Shown: positions 33,475 through 41,503 of the stretch, one piece after another
How positions within the stretch are numbered: the stretch's first letter is position 1
Layout: every line of letters starts with the position of its first letter
Assembly (NCBI RefSeq): GCF_900113685.1
Contig: NZ_FOQG01000016.1
Span: 1-64,000 of the forward strand
DNA: 64,000 nucleotides
Origin: Nocardioides psychrotolerans
Lineage (GTDB): Bacteria; Actinomycetota; Actinomycetes; Propionibacteriales; Nocardioidaceae
Direction: 5' to 3'
The notes under the pieces: model-generated
Database searches by the model: none
What the model saw: only the letters and a program-made list of their open reading frames with translations
Told to the model about the DNA's origin: nothing
Program-made: the position numbers and the translations under genes

Positions 33475-34211
33475 TACTTCTTCTGCCGTCGGCTGCCGCC
33501 GTGCCAGTCCTCCTGCACGCCCGCATCCTCCTCGGAGACGCCGAGCGCGCGCAGCTGCGGGAGCTCGCGCAGGCTGCGCTTGAGCTCGGCGAACCCGGCG
33601 AACGTCGCGAGGCCGACGACGTGGTCCCACAGCCGCCCGGCGTCCTCGTCGGAGGGCAGCCGGCTGATGACGGGGCCGAAGAACGCCGCACCCTCGGGCG
33701 GGGCGATGTGCAGGATCGGGGTGCCGACGTCCTTGCCGGTCAGCGCCAGCGCCTCGTCGGTCTCGGCCTGAAGCTGCGCGTCGCGGGACGTGTCGTCGAG
33801 GTGATCGGCGAGGTCGGCGGGCAGACCGGCGGCGGCGAGCGCCTCGAGCAGCACGTCGGCCGTGCGTGACGGGTCGTTGCCGCCGCCCTCGTCGGGTGCG
33901 CGGTCGAAGACCAGGGCGCCGAGCGCCTCGTAGTAGCGGGCGACACCGTCGGCTCCGTGGTCGTCGCGCACGTGGGCGGCGACCCGGAGCAGACGCAGCC
34001 CGGCGGTGTGGCCGGCTGCATATTCCGGGGGGAAGTGCGCGTCGTAGTCGAGGTGCGCGTTGAGCAGCCGCAGCGAGATGAAGCGCCACTCGACGACCAG
34101 GTCGCGCTGCGCCTGCACCTGGCGGACCCACTTGCTGGTCATCCAGGCGAAGGGACAGACCGGGTCGAACCAGAACCGTACGTCGGGCGCGACCAGCCCC
34201 GCGTCGATCAT
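33474..34211 (-). CDS. Mycothiol-dependent nitroreductase-like DsbA-fold protein (Rv2466c type)
   Basis: The 245-residue thioredoxin-fold protein begins FWFDPVCPFAWMTSKWV, matching Rv2466c of M. tuberculosis, whose CPWC motif uses mycothiol. Here the motif reads CPFA, so only the first Cys is left. The DsbA helical insert and a cis-Pro (VGTPILHI) are present. It may reduce or conjugate electrophiles with mycothiol. It lies between proC and the SRPBCC gene with one-base overlaps on both sides. The loss of the second Cys points to a monothiol mechanism. Confidence 0.78.
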   Translation of the reverse strand: MIDAGLVAPDVRFWFDPVCPFAWMTSKWVRQVQAQRDLVVEWRFISLRLLNAHLDYDAHFPPEYAAGHTAGLRLLRVAAHVRDDHGADGVARYYEALGALVFDRAPDEGGGNDPSRTADVLLEALAAAGLPADLADHLDDTSRDAQLQAETDEALALTGKDVGTPILHIAPPEGAAFFGPVISRLPSDEDAGRLWDHVVGLATFAGFAELKRSLRELPQLRALGVSEEDAGVQEDWHGGSRRQKK

Positions 34212-35014
34212 CAGATGCCCTCGGCGAGCTCGCGCGAGCGGTTGCGCGCGGCCTCCATCGCGGCGAGGAACGCCGCGCGCACCTTGTGGATCTCCAGCTC
34301 ACGCAGGGCCGAGGCGGTCGTGCCGCCCGGCGAGGTGACCTGCTCGCGCAGGACCACCGGGTGGGTGCCGGTCTCGCGCAGCATCTTGGCCGAGCCGACG
34401 AGGGTCTGGATGACGAGCTCGCTGGCCGTCGTGCGCGGCAGGCCGAGGTGGACGCCGGCCTCGATCATCGACTCGACGACGAAGAAGATGTAGGCCGGGC
34501 CGGAGCCCGAGATCGCCGTGACGGCGTCCTGCTGGCGCTCGGGGATGCGGAGCACCTTGCCGACCGAGGCCATCAGCGCCTCGACCTCAGCGAGCTGGGC
34601 GTCGCTGCAGTGGGAGCCGGGCGAGATCGCCGACATCCCCTCGTCGACGAGGGCAGGCGTGTTGGGCATGACGCGTACGACGGCGATGTCGTCGGGCACC
34701 CGGCTCTCGATGAAGGCAGTCGTGATGCCGGCCGCGAGCGAGACGACCAGCTGACCCGGCCGCAGCACCCCGGCGATCTCCGCGAGCAGGTCGCCCATGT
34801 CCTGCGGCTTGACCACGAGCGCCAGCGTGTCCGCCAAGGTGGCAGCCTCGACGTTGGAGACGACGGCGACGCCGTAGCGCTCCTCGAGCTCGCGGGCGCG
34901 CTCGGCGCGCTTCTCGCCGACGAGGAGGTGGTCGACGCGGCGGCCGGCGCGGACCAGGCCGGAGAGCAGGGTCTCGCCCATCACCCCGGCGCCGAGGATC
35001 GCGGTCTGGCTCAT
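34211..35014 (-). CDS. proC: Pyrroline-5-carboxylate reductase
   Basis: ProC makes proline by reducing pyrroline-5-carboxylate with NAD(P)H. The 267-residue protein has the N-terminal Rossmann motif ILGAGVMGETLLSGL and the C-terminal signature SGSGPAYIFFVVESMIEA with QVTSPGGTTASAL. Length is typical. Its stop overlaps the nitroreductase start (TGATG). It lies seven bases after the proline dehydrogenase gene, which makes the very substrate ProC consumes. Confidence 0.95.
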   Translation of the reverse strand: MSQTAILGAGVMGETLLSGLVRAGRRVDHLLVGEKRAERARELEERYGVAVVSNVEAATLADTLALVVKPQDMGDLLAEIAGVLRPGQLVVSLAAGITTAFIESRVPDDIAVVRVMPNTPALVDEGMSAISPGSHCSDAQLAEVEALMASVGKVLRIPERQQDAVTAISGSGPAYIFFVVESMIEAGVHLGLPRTTASELVIQTLVGSAKMLRETGTHPVVLREQVTSPGGTTASALRELEIHKVRAAFLAAMEAARNRSRELAEGI

Positions 35015-35021
35015 GTGGGAC

Positions 35022-35957
35022 CTACTTCTTGGAGATCAGGGACTTCACGAAGAATGACAGGTTCTGCGGGCGCTCCGCGAGGCGCCGCATCAGGTAGCCG
35101 TACCACTCCTGGCCGTAGGGCAGGTAGACGCGCACGGTCTCGCCGCTGGCGGCGAGCCGCTTCTGCTCCTCGGGGCGGATGCCGAAGAGCATCTGGAACT
35201 CGTAGGTCTTCCGCGCGCGGCCGTAACGGCTGGCGAGCGAGGAGGCGATCTCGACCATGCGCGGGTCATGGGTGGCGATCATCGGGTAGCCGTCACCGGC
35301 GAGCAGCACCTTGAGGCACCGCACGAACGACTTGTCGACGTCGATCCGGTCCTGGAAGGCGACGCTCTCGGGCTCGTTGTAGGCGCCCTTGCACAGCCGC
35401 ACCCGCGAGCCCTCGTAGGTGAGCGCGCGGCAGTCGTCCTCGGTGCGGTGCAGGTAGGCCTGGAGCACCGCGCCGGTCTCGGGGAAGTCCTTGCGCAGGT
35501 CGCGCAGGATCGCCAGGGTCGCATCGGTGGTGGTGTGGTCCTCCATGTCCAGGGTGACCGTGGTGCCCGCGTTGCGCGCGGCCCGGCAGATGGTGCGGGC
35601 GTTCTCGAGGGCCGTCTTGTGACCGTGGTCGGGCAACAGCAGCCCGATCGCGGTCAGCTTGACCGACACCTCCGCGTGACGCGGCAGCCCCTTGGTGGTG
35701 AGCTGGCGCAGCAGCTCGACGTAGGCCGCCACGGTCGCGTCGGCCTGCTCGACGCGGAGGGTGTCCTCGCCGAGGAAGTCGAGGGTGATCTTGAGGCCGT
35801 CGTCGACCAGGTCGGCGGTCGCGGCCACGGCCGCCTCGGTGGTTTCACCGGGGACGTAGCTGGTGACGATGCCGGAGGTCACGGGCATGGTGGCGACGAG
35901 CGTCTTGACCCGGTCGCTCCGCGACAGGAGCAGGATCGGCTGGCGGAGCAGGGACAT
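35022..35957 (-). CDS. Proline dehydrogenase (monofunctional, FAD)
   Basis: This PutA-like TIM-barrel flavoenzyme oxidises proline to pyrroline-5-carboxylate. The 311-residue protein has TLDMEDHTTTDATL, QAYLHRTEDDCR, VRLCKGAYNEPESVAF and the C-terminal FQMLFGIRPEEQKRL and VRVYLPYGQEWYGYLMRR motifs of PRODH. It is monofunctional, so the P5C dehydrogenase is elsewhere. It sits between an ABC permease (9-bp gap) and proC (7-bp gap). Confidence 0.92.
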   Translation of the reverse strand: MSLLRQPILLLSRSDRVKTLVATMPVTSGIVTSYVPGETTEAAVAATADLVDDGLKITLDFLGEDTLRVEQADATVAAYVELLRQLTTKGLPRHAEVSVKLTAIGLLLPDHGHKTALENARTICRAARNAGTTVTLDMEDHTTTDATLAILRDLRKDFPETGAVLQAYLHRTEDDCRALTYEGSRVRLCKGAYNEPESVAFQDRIDVDKSFVRCLKVLLAGDGYPMIATHDPRMVEIASSLASRYGRARKTYEFQMLFGIRPEEQKRLAASGETVRVYLPYGQEWYGYLMRRLAERPQNLSFFVKSLISKK

Positions 35958-35966
35958 GGCGCCAGG

Positions 35967-36701
35967 CTACGCCGTACGACGTCGCAGGGTCGCCGCCCCC
36001 AGGGCGAGACCGGCGAGGACGAAGCCGCCCACGACCGCCAGGTCCGCCCACACCTCCGCGGTCGTGGTCGCGACGCCCAGGTGGGTCATCGCGTCGACGG
36101 CGTAGGACAGCGGCAGCGCGTCGGAGAGGGCGCCCAGGACCTCGGGGAGCGCATCGCGCGAGACGAACAGGCCGCACAGCAGGATCTGTGGGATCACCAG
36201 GGCCGGCATGAACTGGACGGCCTGGAACTCCGTACGAGCGAAGGCCGACACGAGCAGACCGAGCGCCGTGCCGAGCACGGCGTCGACGACCGCGACGACG
36301 GTCAGCAGCCACACCGGTCCGGCCACCTCCAGGTCCAGGAGGCCGACGCTGATCCCGACGGCGAGGACCGACTGGGCCACAGCGACGATCGCGAAGGCCA
36401 CGGCGTATCCGAGCAGAAAGTCCAGCTTGCCCATCGGCATCGCGAGAAGCCGCTCGAGGGTGCCGCTCGAGCGCTCGCGCAGCGTGGTCACGCTGGTCAC
36501 CAGGAACATGATGGTGAAGGGGAAGATCGCCAGCAGCGCGGGACCGACGCGGTCGAAGACCGCGCCGTCGTTGCTGTACATCCACCACAGCAGGGTGATC
36601 AGCAGGGTCGGGAGGAGGAACAACATGGCCAGCGTGCGGCGGTCGCGACGCAGCTGCGTGAGGACCCGACGGGCGATTGCCGCGACGACCCGGGGACTCA
36701 T
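35967..36701 (-). CDS. ABC-2 type transporter permease
   Basis: The 244-residue integral membrane protein has six predicted helices (first MLFLLPTLLITLLWWMY) and an ABC-2 core with SVTTLRERSSGTLERLLAMP before helix 3, typical of drug/lipid exporter permeases. The start ATG overlaps the ATPase stop (ATGA). Substrate unknown. Paired with the upstream ATP-binding gene it forms a complete exporter. Confidence 0.88.
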   Translation of the reverse strand: MSPRVVAAIARRVLTQLRRDRRTLAMLFLLPTLLITLLWWMYSNDGAVFDRVGPALLAIFPFTIMFLVTSVTTLRERSSGTLERLLAMPMGKLDFLLGYAVAFAIVAVAQSVLAVGISVGLLDLEVAGPVWLLTVVAVVDAVLGTALGLLVSAFARTEFQAVQFMPALVIPQILLCGLFVSRDALPEVLGALSDALPLSYAVDAMTHLGVATTTAEVWADLAVVGGFVLAGLALGAATLRRRTA

Positions 36702-37423
36702 GCCACTGCCCCGTCGCCCTCGACGAGCATGAGGAACGCCGTCTCGATGTCGTCGGCGCCCGCCCCGGCCTTGATGGCTGCGGGGGTGTCGTCGGCGAGG
36801 ATCTGGCCCTCGCGCATGAGCAGCAGCCGGTCGCACCGCTCGGCCTCGTCCATGACGTGGCTGGAGACGAGCACCGCGGTGCCGTCGTCCGCGAGCCGGT
36901 GGAAGAGCGCCCAGAGGTCGCGCCGCAGCACCGGGTCGAGGCCGACCGTGGGCTCGTCGAGGACCAGCAGCCCCGGCGTACCGAGAAGCGCGACCGCGAG
37001 GCTCACCCGGCTGCGCTGACCGCCGCTGAGCTCGCCGACGACCGCGTCACGCTGCCGGCCGAGGTCGACGGCCTCCAGCACGCGCGCCGCCTCCGTCGCG
37101 ATGTCGGGGACCCCGAGCACGCGGGCGAAGAAGCGCAGGTTCTCCGCGACCGTGAGGTCGTCGTAGACGCTGGCGGCCTGCGTCACGTAGCCGACCCGTC
37201 GCCGCAGCGGCGCGCTGCCCGCGGGCTCCGCCAGCACGGTCACGCTGCCGCCCTCGATGCGCTGGACGCCGACGATCGAGCGCAGGAGCGTCGACTTGCC
37301 GCAGCCCGACGGCCCGAGCAGGCCGGTCACCCCGGGGCCGATGCTGACGTCGAGGTCGGTGAGCACCGGGTGGTGTCCGCGGACGACGGTCAGTCCTCGG
37401 GTCTCGACGATTGATTTCATCAT
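36698..37423 (-). CDS. ABC transporter ATP-binding protein
   Basis: The 241-residue ATPase has Walker A GPSGCGKSTLL, Q loop YVTQAASVYDD, signature LSGGQRSRVSL, Walker B LLVLDEPTVG and the H loop SSHVMDEAERCD. It energises the adjacent ABC-2 permease. The first two codons are both ATG. A -10-like CACAAT (37431-37436 on the minus strand) ends seven bases before the start, so the message is probably leaderless. The TetR gene on the far side of an 82-bp repeat is a possible regulator. Confidence 0.92.
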   Translation of the reverse strand: MMKSIVETRGLTVVRGHHPVLTDLDVSIGPGVTGLLGPSGCGKSTLLRSIVGVQRIEGGSVTVLAEPAGSAPLRRRVGYVTQAASVYDDLTVAENLRFFARVLGVPDIATEAARVLEAVDLGRQRDAVVGELSGGQRSRVSLAVALLGTPGLLVLDEPTVGLDPVLRRDLWALFHRLADDGTAVLVSSHVMDEAERCDRLLLMREGQILADDTPAAIKAGAGADDIETAFLMLVEGDGAVA

Positions 37424-37436
37424 GCGATGAATTGTG
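37416..37436 (-). promoter_or_regulatory. Leaderless promoter and operator-like palindrome at ABC ATPase start
   Basis: TTCATC and GATGAA (37416-37421 and 37426-37431) form an inverted repeat across the start codon, overlapping the -10 CACAAT. A repressor bound here would block transcription directly. The nearby TetR protein is the natural candidate, by proximity only. Confidence 0.45.
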
Positions 37437-37507
37437 CGCGTCCGGGTGGGCCGTTGGCAAGGGTCGACCGGACCTCCGAGGAGGTCGTCCCACCCGACGT
37501 GGTGGGT

Positions 37508-37589
37508 CTTGGCGGGCGAGTCTGTCGCTTGAGGGGTGTTGCAACACCTCTCAAGCGCCAGAGTCCCCGGACATCCGGGGACTCATGCA
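37508..37589 (+). repeat. 82-bp two-hairpin dispersed repeat, copy 3 (best preserved)
   Basis: Same orientation as copy 1. Hairpin I arms CGCTTGAGGGGTGTTG and CAACACCTCTCAAGCG pair with one mismatch. Hairpin II arms GAGTCCCCGGA and TCCGGGGACTC pair perfectly around CA. It ends 8 bp from the stop codon of the TetR gene. Confidence 0.9.
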
Positions 37590-37597
37590 GGCCGGCC

Positions 37598-38191
37598 TCA
37601 GCCCGGCAACACCCCGTCAAGGAACCCCTGGACCACCGGCGCATAGGTGGCGACGAGCTGCTCGGAGGGCATCGAGGCGAGCGGCTCGACGGCGAGCAGG
37701 TAGCGGACGACCACGAGGCCGACGAGCTGGGAGGCGACGAGGGTCATGCGGCGGGGTGCGTCGTCGAGTCCGAGGGCCTCCCCGACAGGGCCCAGCACCA
37801 TGCGCATCACCCCGTCGCGCAGCAGCCGCTGGCCTGCGGGCTCAGCGATCCCGCGGACGACGGCCAGCAGCGGCAGCCTGGTCTCCTCGTCGTCCCACAC
37901 CGAGACGAAGACGCGGAGCAGCCGCTCCCCCGCCCCGTCGAGCCCGCCCTCGACCACCGGCAGCAGTGCCTCGCGGGGGTCGACGCGCAGCGCGAGGGCC
38001 GCGACGAACAGGTCGTCCTTGGTGCCGAAGTAGTGGTGCACCAGCGCCGCGTCGACCCCGGCCGCCGCGGCGACGGAGCGGACCGACGTACGGCTGAAGC
38101 CGGAGGCGGCGAAGCCCTCGCGCGCGGCCGCCAGGATCGCCGCCCGGGTGTCGGGTGCGCCGGGCCGCCTCCCCCGACGCGGGGCGCTCAC
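37598..38191 (-). CDS. TetR-family transcriptional regulator
   Basis: The 197-residue regulator has the TetR helix-turn-helix (AAREGFAASGFSRTSVRSVA, AGVDAALVHHYFGTKDDLF) and a C-terminal domain of the TetR_C_17-like kind. Its ATG overlaps the stop of the sugar-phosphate isomerase gene (ATGA). Downstream on the same strand, after the 82-bp repeat, lies the ABC exporter it may control. Ligand unknown. Confidence 0.87.
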   Translation of the reverse strand: MSAPRRGRRPGAPDTRAAILAAAREGFAASGFSRTSVRSVAAAAGVDAALVHHYFGTKDDLFVAALALRVDPREALLPVVEGGLDGAGERLLRVFVSVWDDEETRLPLLAVVRGIAEPAGQRLLRDGVMRMVLGPVGEALGLDDAPRRMTLVASQLVGLVVVRYLLAVEPLASMPSEQLVATYAPVVQGFLDGVLPG

Positions 38192-38979
38192 GACGCGGGC
38201 ACCACGAAGTGCTCGCGCGCGAAGTCGAGCGACTCGCGTAGGTCGGTCTCACGCTCCTCGCGGCTGCTGCAGCGGCGAGTGTTGATCTCCACGACGATCT
38301 CCCCGTCGAAGCCGACCTTGGCGAGGTAGCGCAGGAACGGGGCGGCGCCCATGGAGCCGCGGCCGGGCACGAGGTGCTCGTCCTTGGCGGACCCACTGCC
38401 GTCGGTGAGGTGGATGTGGCGCAGCCGGTCGCCGAGGCGCTTGGCCATGTCGATCGGGTCCGAGGCCGCGATCGCGGCGTGCGAGAGGTCGATGGTGGTG
38501 TTGGCGTAGGGCTCCTCGGAGGGGTCCCACCCGGGCAGGTACATCTCCATGCCGCGACGCGAGGAGGCTCGCCAGGGATACATGTTCTCGACCGCGAACT
38601 TGATCCCAGTGGAGTTCTCCAGGGCCGCGATGCCGTTGACGAAGTCGCGGGCGTAGTCCTTCTGCCACCGGAAGGGAGGGTGTACGACGACCACCTCGGC
38701 GCCGACGTCGGCCGCCATCTCCGCCGAGCGCTGGAGCTTGCCCCACGGCTCGGTGCCCCAGACCCGCTGGGTGAAGAGCAGGCAGGGCGCGTGGATCGCG
38801 CTCACCGGCATCTCGTGGTGCTGGGAGAGCTGCCGGACCGCGGAGGTCTGCTGGCTCAGCGCGTCGATGCCGACCATCACCTCGACCGCCTCGTAGCCGA
38901 GCTGTGCGGCGTAGGCGAAGGCATGCGCGGACGACTCGGGGTAGACCGAGGCGGTGGAGAGTCCGATGCGTGGGGTCAC
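38188..38979 (-). CDS. Sugar phosphate isomerase/epimerase (AP-endonuclease-2 TIM barrel)
   Basis: The 263-residue protein has the xylose-isomerase-like TIM barrel with metal-site motifs [55 protein letters not shown] and EIVVEINTR. The substrate is unknown. The GTG start overlaps the Ppx/GppA stop (GTGA). As recalled, the same gene pair is conserved as Rv0496-Rv0498 in M. tuberculosis. Confidence 0.85.
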   Translation of the reverse strand: MTPRIGLSTASVYPESSAHAFAYAAQLGYEAVEVMVGIDALSQQTSAVRQLSQHHEMPVSAIHAPCLLFTQRVWGTEPWGKLQRSAEMAADVGAEVVVVHPPFRWQKDYARDFVNGIAALENSTGIKFAVENMYPWRASSRRGMEMYLPGWDPSEEPYANTTIDLSHAAIAASDPIDMAKRLGDRLRHIHLTDGSGSAKDEHLVPGRGSMGAAPFLRYLAKVGFDGEIVVEINTRRCSSREERETDLRESLDFAREHFVVPAS

Positions 38980-39911
38980 CCGTCGAGCACGCCTATCGTG
39001 TCGATGCGCTCGAGGATGACGCCCTCCCGCAGCGCCCACGGACAGATCTCCAGCTCGCCGAGGTCGAAGATGTCCATGCAGGCCTCGGCGACGAGCGCGC
39101 CGGGGACGATCTGGTGGGTGCGGCTCGGCGAGACGCCGGGCAGGTCGGCCAGCTCATCGGGCGTCATCGCCACCAGCTTGGGGATCCACTGCCGCAGGGT
39201 GTCGAGCTGGAGGGAGCGCGGGACCAGGGGGCCGTCACCGGAGGGCGCAGCCCCGCAGATGCGGGCCAGCGAGCGGAACGTCTTGGAGGTCGCAGCCGCA
39301 CGGTGGGGCGTGCCGGCCCGGAGCAGGTTGCCGGCGTCGCGGGCGATCTCGGTGCGGATCTGCTTGCGGAGCTGACGGATCCGGGGCTCGTCGAGGTCCA
39401 CGTCGAAGAGCGTCCTGGCCAGCCGGGCCGCCCCGAGCGGCAAGGACCACGCGACGTCCGGGCGCTCGTCGGCCCCGCCGGCAATCTCCAGCGAGCCGCC
39501 ACCGATGTCGAAGACCGCCAGGCGGCCGGCCGACCAGCCGAACCAGCGTCGTACGGCGAGGAAGGTCAGGCGCGCCTCGTCCTCACCGGAGAGCACGGCG
39601 ATGTGCTCGCCCGTGCGCTCGCTCACGGTGCGCAGGACGGCGTCGGAGTTGACCGCGTCGCGGACCGCCGACGTGGCGAAGCTCAGCATCGCCTCACAGC
39701 CCTTGTCCTCCGCAACGACCAGCGCCTCAGCGGTGAAGGCCGCGAGCGCGTCGATGCCGGTCTGCGAGACCGCGCCGGTCTCGTCGAGGTGCTCGGCGAG
39801 ACGCAACGGCTGCTTGTAGGAGAAGGCCGGCAGCGGTGCTGCGCCGTCGTGTGCGTCGACCACCAGCAGGTGGCCGGTGTTGGAACCGATGTCCAGGACG
39901 CCCAGGCGCAT
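38976..39911 (-). CDS. Ppx/GppA-family exopolyphosphatase
   Basis: Members hydrolyse polyphosphate ends or pppGpp. The 311-residue protein has the ASKHA phosphate-binding motifs [15 protein letters not shown] and [14 protein letters not shown] and the [14 protein letters not shown] segment. It is short, lacking the HD domain of long Ppx, as in mycobacterial Ppx1 (Rv0496). With ppk2 elsewhere in the window it links to polyphosphate turnover. It is first of the ppx-isomerase-TetR run. Confidence 0.88.
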   Translation of the reverse strand: MRLGVLDIGSNTGHLLVVDAHDGAAPLPAFSYKQPLRLAEHLDETGAVSQTGIDALAAFTAEALVVAEDKGCEAMLSFATSAVRDAVNSDAVLRTVSERTGEHIAVLSGEDEARLTFLAVRRWFGWSAGRLAVFDIGGGSLEIAGGADERPDVAWSLPLGAARLARTLFDVDLDEPRIRQLRKQIRTEIARDAGNLLRAGTPHRAAATSKTFRSLARICGAAPSGDGPLVPRSLQLDTLRQWIPKLVAMTPDELADLPGVSPSRTHQIVPGALVAEACMDIFDLGELEICPWALREGVILERIDTIGVLDG

Positions 39912-39951
39912 GGGTCAAACCTACCGCCGCCCTCCCCGTAGGCTGACGCGC

Positions 39952-40728
39952 ATGCCCGAAGTCGACCTGGTCTTTCCGCGCGCCTTCGTGGAGTTCGTCA
40001 ATCCGGCCGACGAGACCGAGGTGATGCGCTGTGACCTCACCTGGCTCACGTCGAGCTTCATGTGCATCTTCGGCCAGGGCTGCCAGGGCATCTATGCCGA
40101 CGCCCCCGACACCGGCTGCTGCACCCTCGGCGCGCACTTCGCCGACAAGGACGACGAGAAGCGGGTCGCCGGTTTCGTTGCGCAGCTCGACGAGACGCAG
40201 TGGCAGTTCCACCCCGGTCGCGCGGTCAAGAAGAAGGACTGGATCGAGACCGACGACGAGGGCGAGCGCAAGACGCGCACGGTCGAGGTGGAGGGCCAGC
40301 AGGCCTGTGTGTTCCACAACCGCGCCGACTTCGCGCCCGGCGGCACCCCCGTCGGCGCGGGCTGCGCCCTGCACGGACTGGCGTTGCAGCAGGACCGCAA
40401 CCCGCTCGAGACCAAGCCCGACGTCTGCTGGCAGCTGCCGATCCGTCGCCGCTTCCGCAACGTCGAGCGCCAGGACGGCACGACCTACACCGAGGTCACC
40501 ATCACCGAGTACGACCGCAGGGGCTGGGGTGCCGGCGGCCACGACCTCGACTGGTACTGCTCAGGCAACACCGAGGCCCACGTCGCCGTCGAGCCGGTCT
40601 ACGTCACGCATGCCCCGGAGCTGACCGAGCTCATGGGCCCGGCGGCGTACGCCGAGCTGGTGCGGCACTGCGACGCCCACGTGCGCTCGCGATCAGCGCT
40701 CGCGCTGCACCCCGCCGACCCGCACTGA
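39952..40728 (+). CDS. Conserved Cys-rich protein of unknown function
   Basis: The 258-residue protein has ten Cys, several in a cluster: Cys38, Cys44, Cys56 and Cys57 ([22 protein letters not shown]), then Cys119, 138, 159 and 203. The pattern recalls metal- or cluster-binding proteins such as YkgJ-type, but no family name is certain. The ATG follows -10 TAGGCT by seven bases (leaderless) and is divergent from the ppx gene by 40 bp. No signal peptide. Confidence 0.7.
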   Translation: MPEVDLVFPRAFVEFVNPADETEVMRCDLTWLTSSFMCIFGQGCQGIYADAPDTGCCTLGAHFADKDDEKRVAGFVAQLDETQWQFHPGRAVKKKDWIETDDEGERKTRTVEVEGQQACVFHNRADFAPGGTPVGAGCALHGLALQQDRNPLETKPDVCWQLPIRRRFRNVERQDGTTYTEVTITEYDRRGWGAGGHDLDWYCSGNTEAHVAVEPVYVTHAPELTELMGPAAYAELVRHCDAHVRSRSALALHPADPH

Positions 40729-40864
40729 CCCACGCCGGCGGACCGACACGCCCGACCGTCGATCCTCCGGGGCGGAGCCCGTCCGCGCCTGGTGACGTCT
40801 CGACGTCAAGAGACCCCGACCCCGCCTCCGGAAGCACACCCTTGCCTGCCGCACAATGACCGGC

Positions 40865-41503
40865 ATGCGCCTGGATCACCTCTCTTTCGCTGCAGGGCCG
40901 GATGGACTCGCAGGAACCGCCCAGCGCCTGGGCGATCTCCTCGGTCGTGAGTTCACCGACGGGGGCATCCACCCCCGCTTCGGCACCCGCAACATGACGT
41001 TGCCGCTGGCCGACCGCACCTATCTCGAGGTCGTCGAGGTCCTCGACCACCCGGCCTCGAACAAGGCGCCCTTCGGCCAGGCCGTGCGCGCCCGCTCCGC
41101 CCTCGGCGGTGGCTGGCTCGGCTGGGTCGTCTCCGTCGACGACATCACCGTCGTCGAGCAGCGCCTGGGCCGCTCCGCGGTCGTCGGCAGCCGCCGCCGC
41201 CCCGACGGCACCGAGCTCCGCTGGCGCCAGATCGGCGTGAACGGCCTCATCTCCGACCCCCAGCTCCCGTTCTTCATCGAGTGGGAGACCGGCGACGAGC
41301 TGCGCCCCTTCTCGGGCTCCGACGGCGACTTCTCCCTTGCCTGCCTGGAGATCGCGGGTGATCCGCAGCGGGTGAGCGAGTGGCTCGGCGAGAGCGTCGA
41401 GTCCCCCCTCGAGGACGTCAAGGTCGAATGGGTCGCCCCCAACGGCACTCCCGGGATCCTCGCTGCGCACTTCCAGACCCCGCGCGGTCTGGTCCGTCTC
41501 TGA
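40865..41503 (+). CDS. VOC (glyoxalase-like) family protein
   Basis: The 212-residue protein starts MRLDHLSFAAG and has two beta-alpha-beta-beta-beta modules, as in the glyoxalase/bleomycin-resistance fold, with metal-type residues His4 and Glu (YLEVVEV). Similar proteins act as dioxygenases, isomerases or binding proteins; the substrate is unknown. The start is the second ATG, because -10 CACAAT ends exactly seven bases before it; an ATG three codons earlier overlaps that -10. Confidence 0.78.
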   Translation: MRLDHLSFAAGPDGLAGTAQRLGDLLGREFTDGGIHPRFGTRNMTLPLADRTYLEVVEVLDHPASNKAPFGQAVRARSALGGGWLGWVVSVDDITVVEQRLGRSAVVGSRRRPDGTELRWRQIGVNGLISDPQLPFFIEWETGDELRPFSGSDGDFSLACLEIAGDPQRVSEWLGESVESPLEDVKVEWVAPNGTPGILAAHFQTPRGLVRL

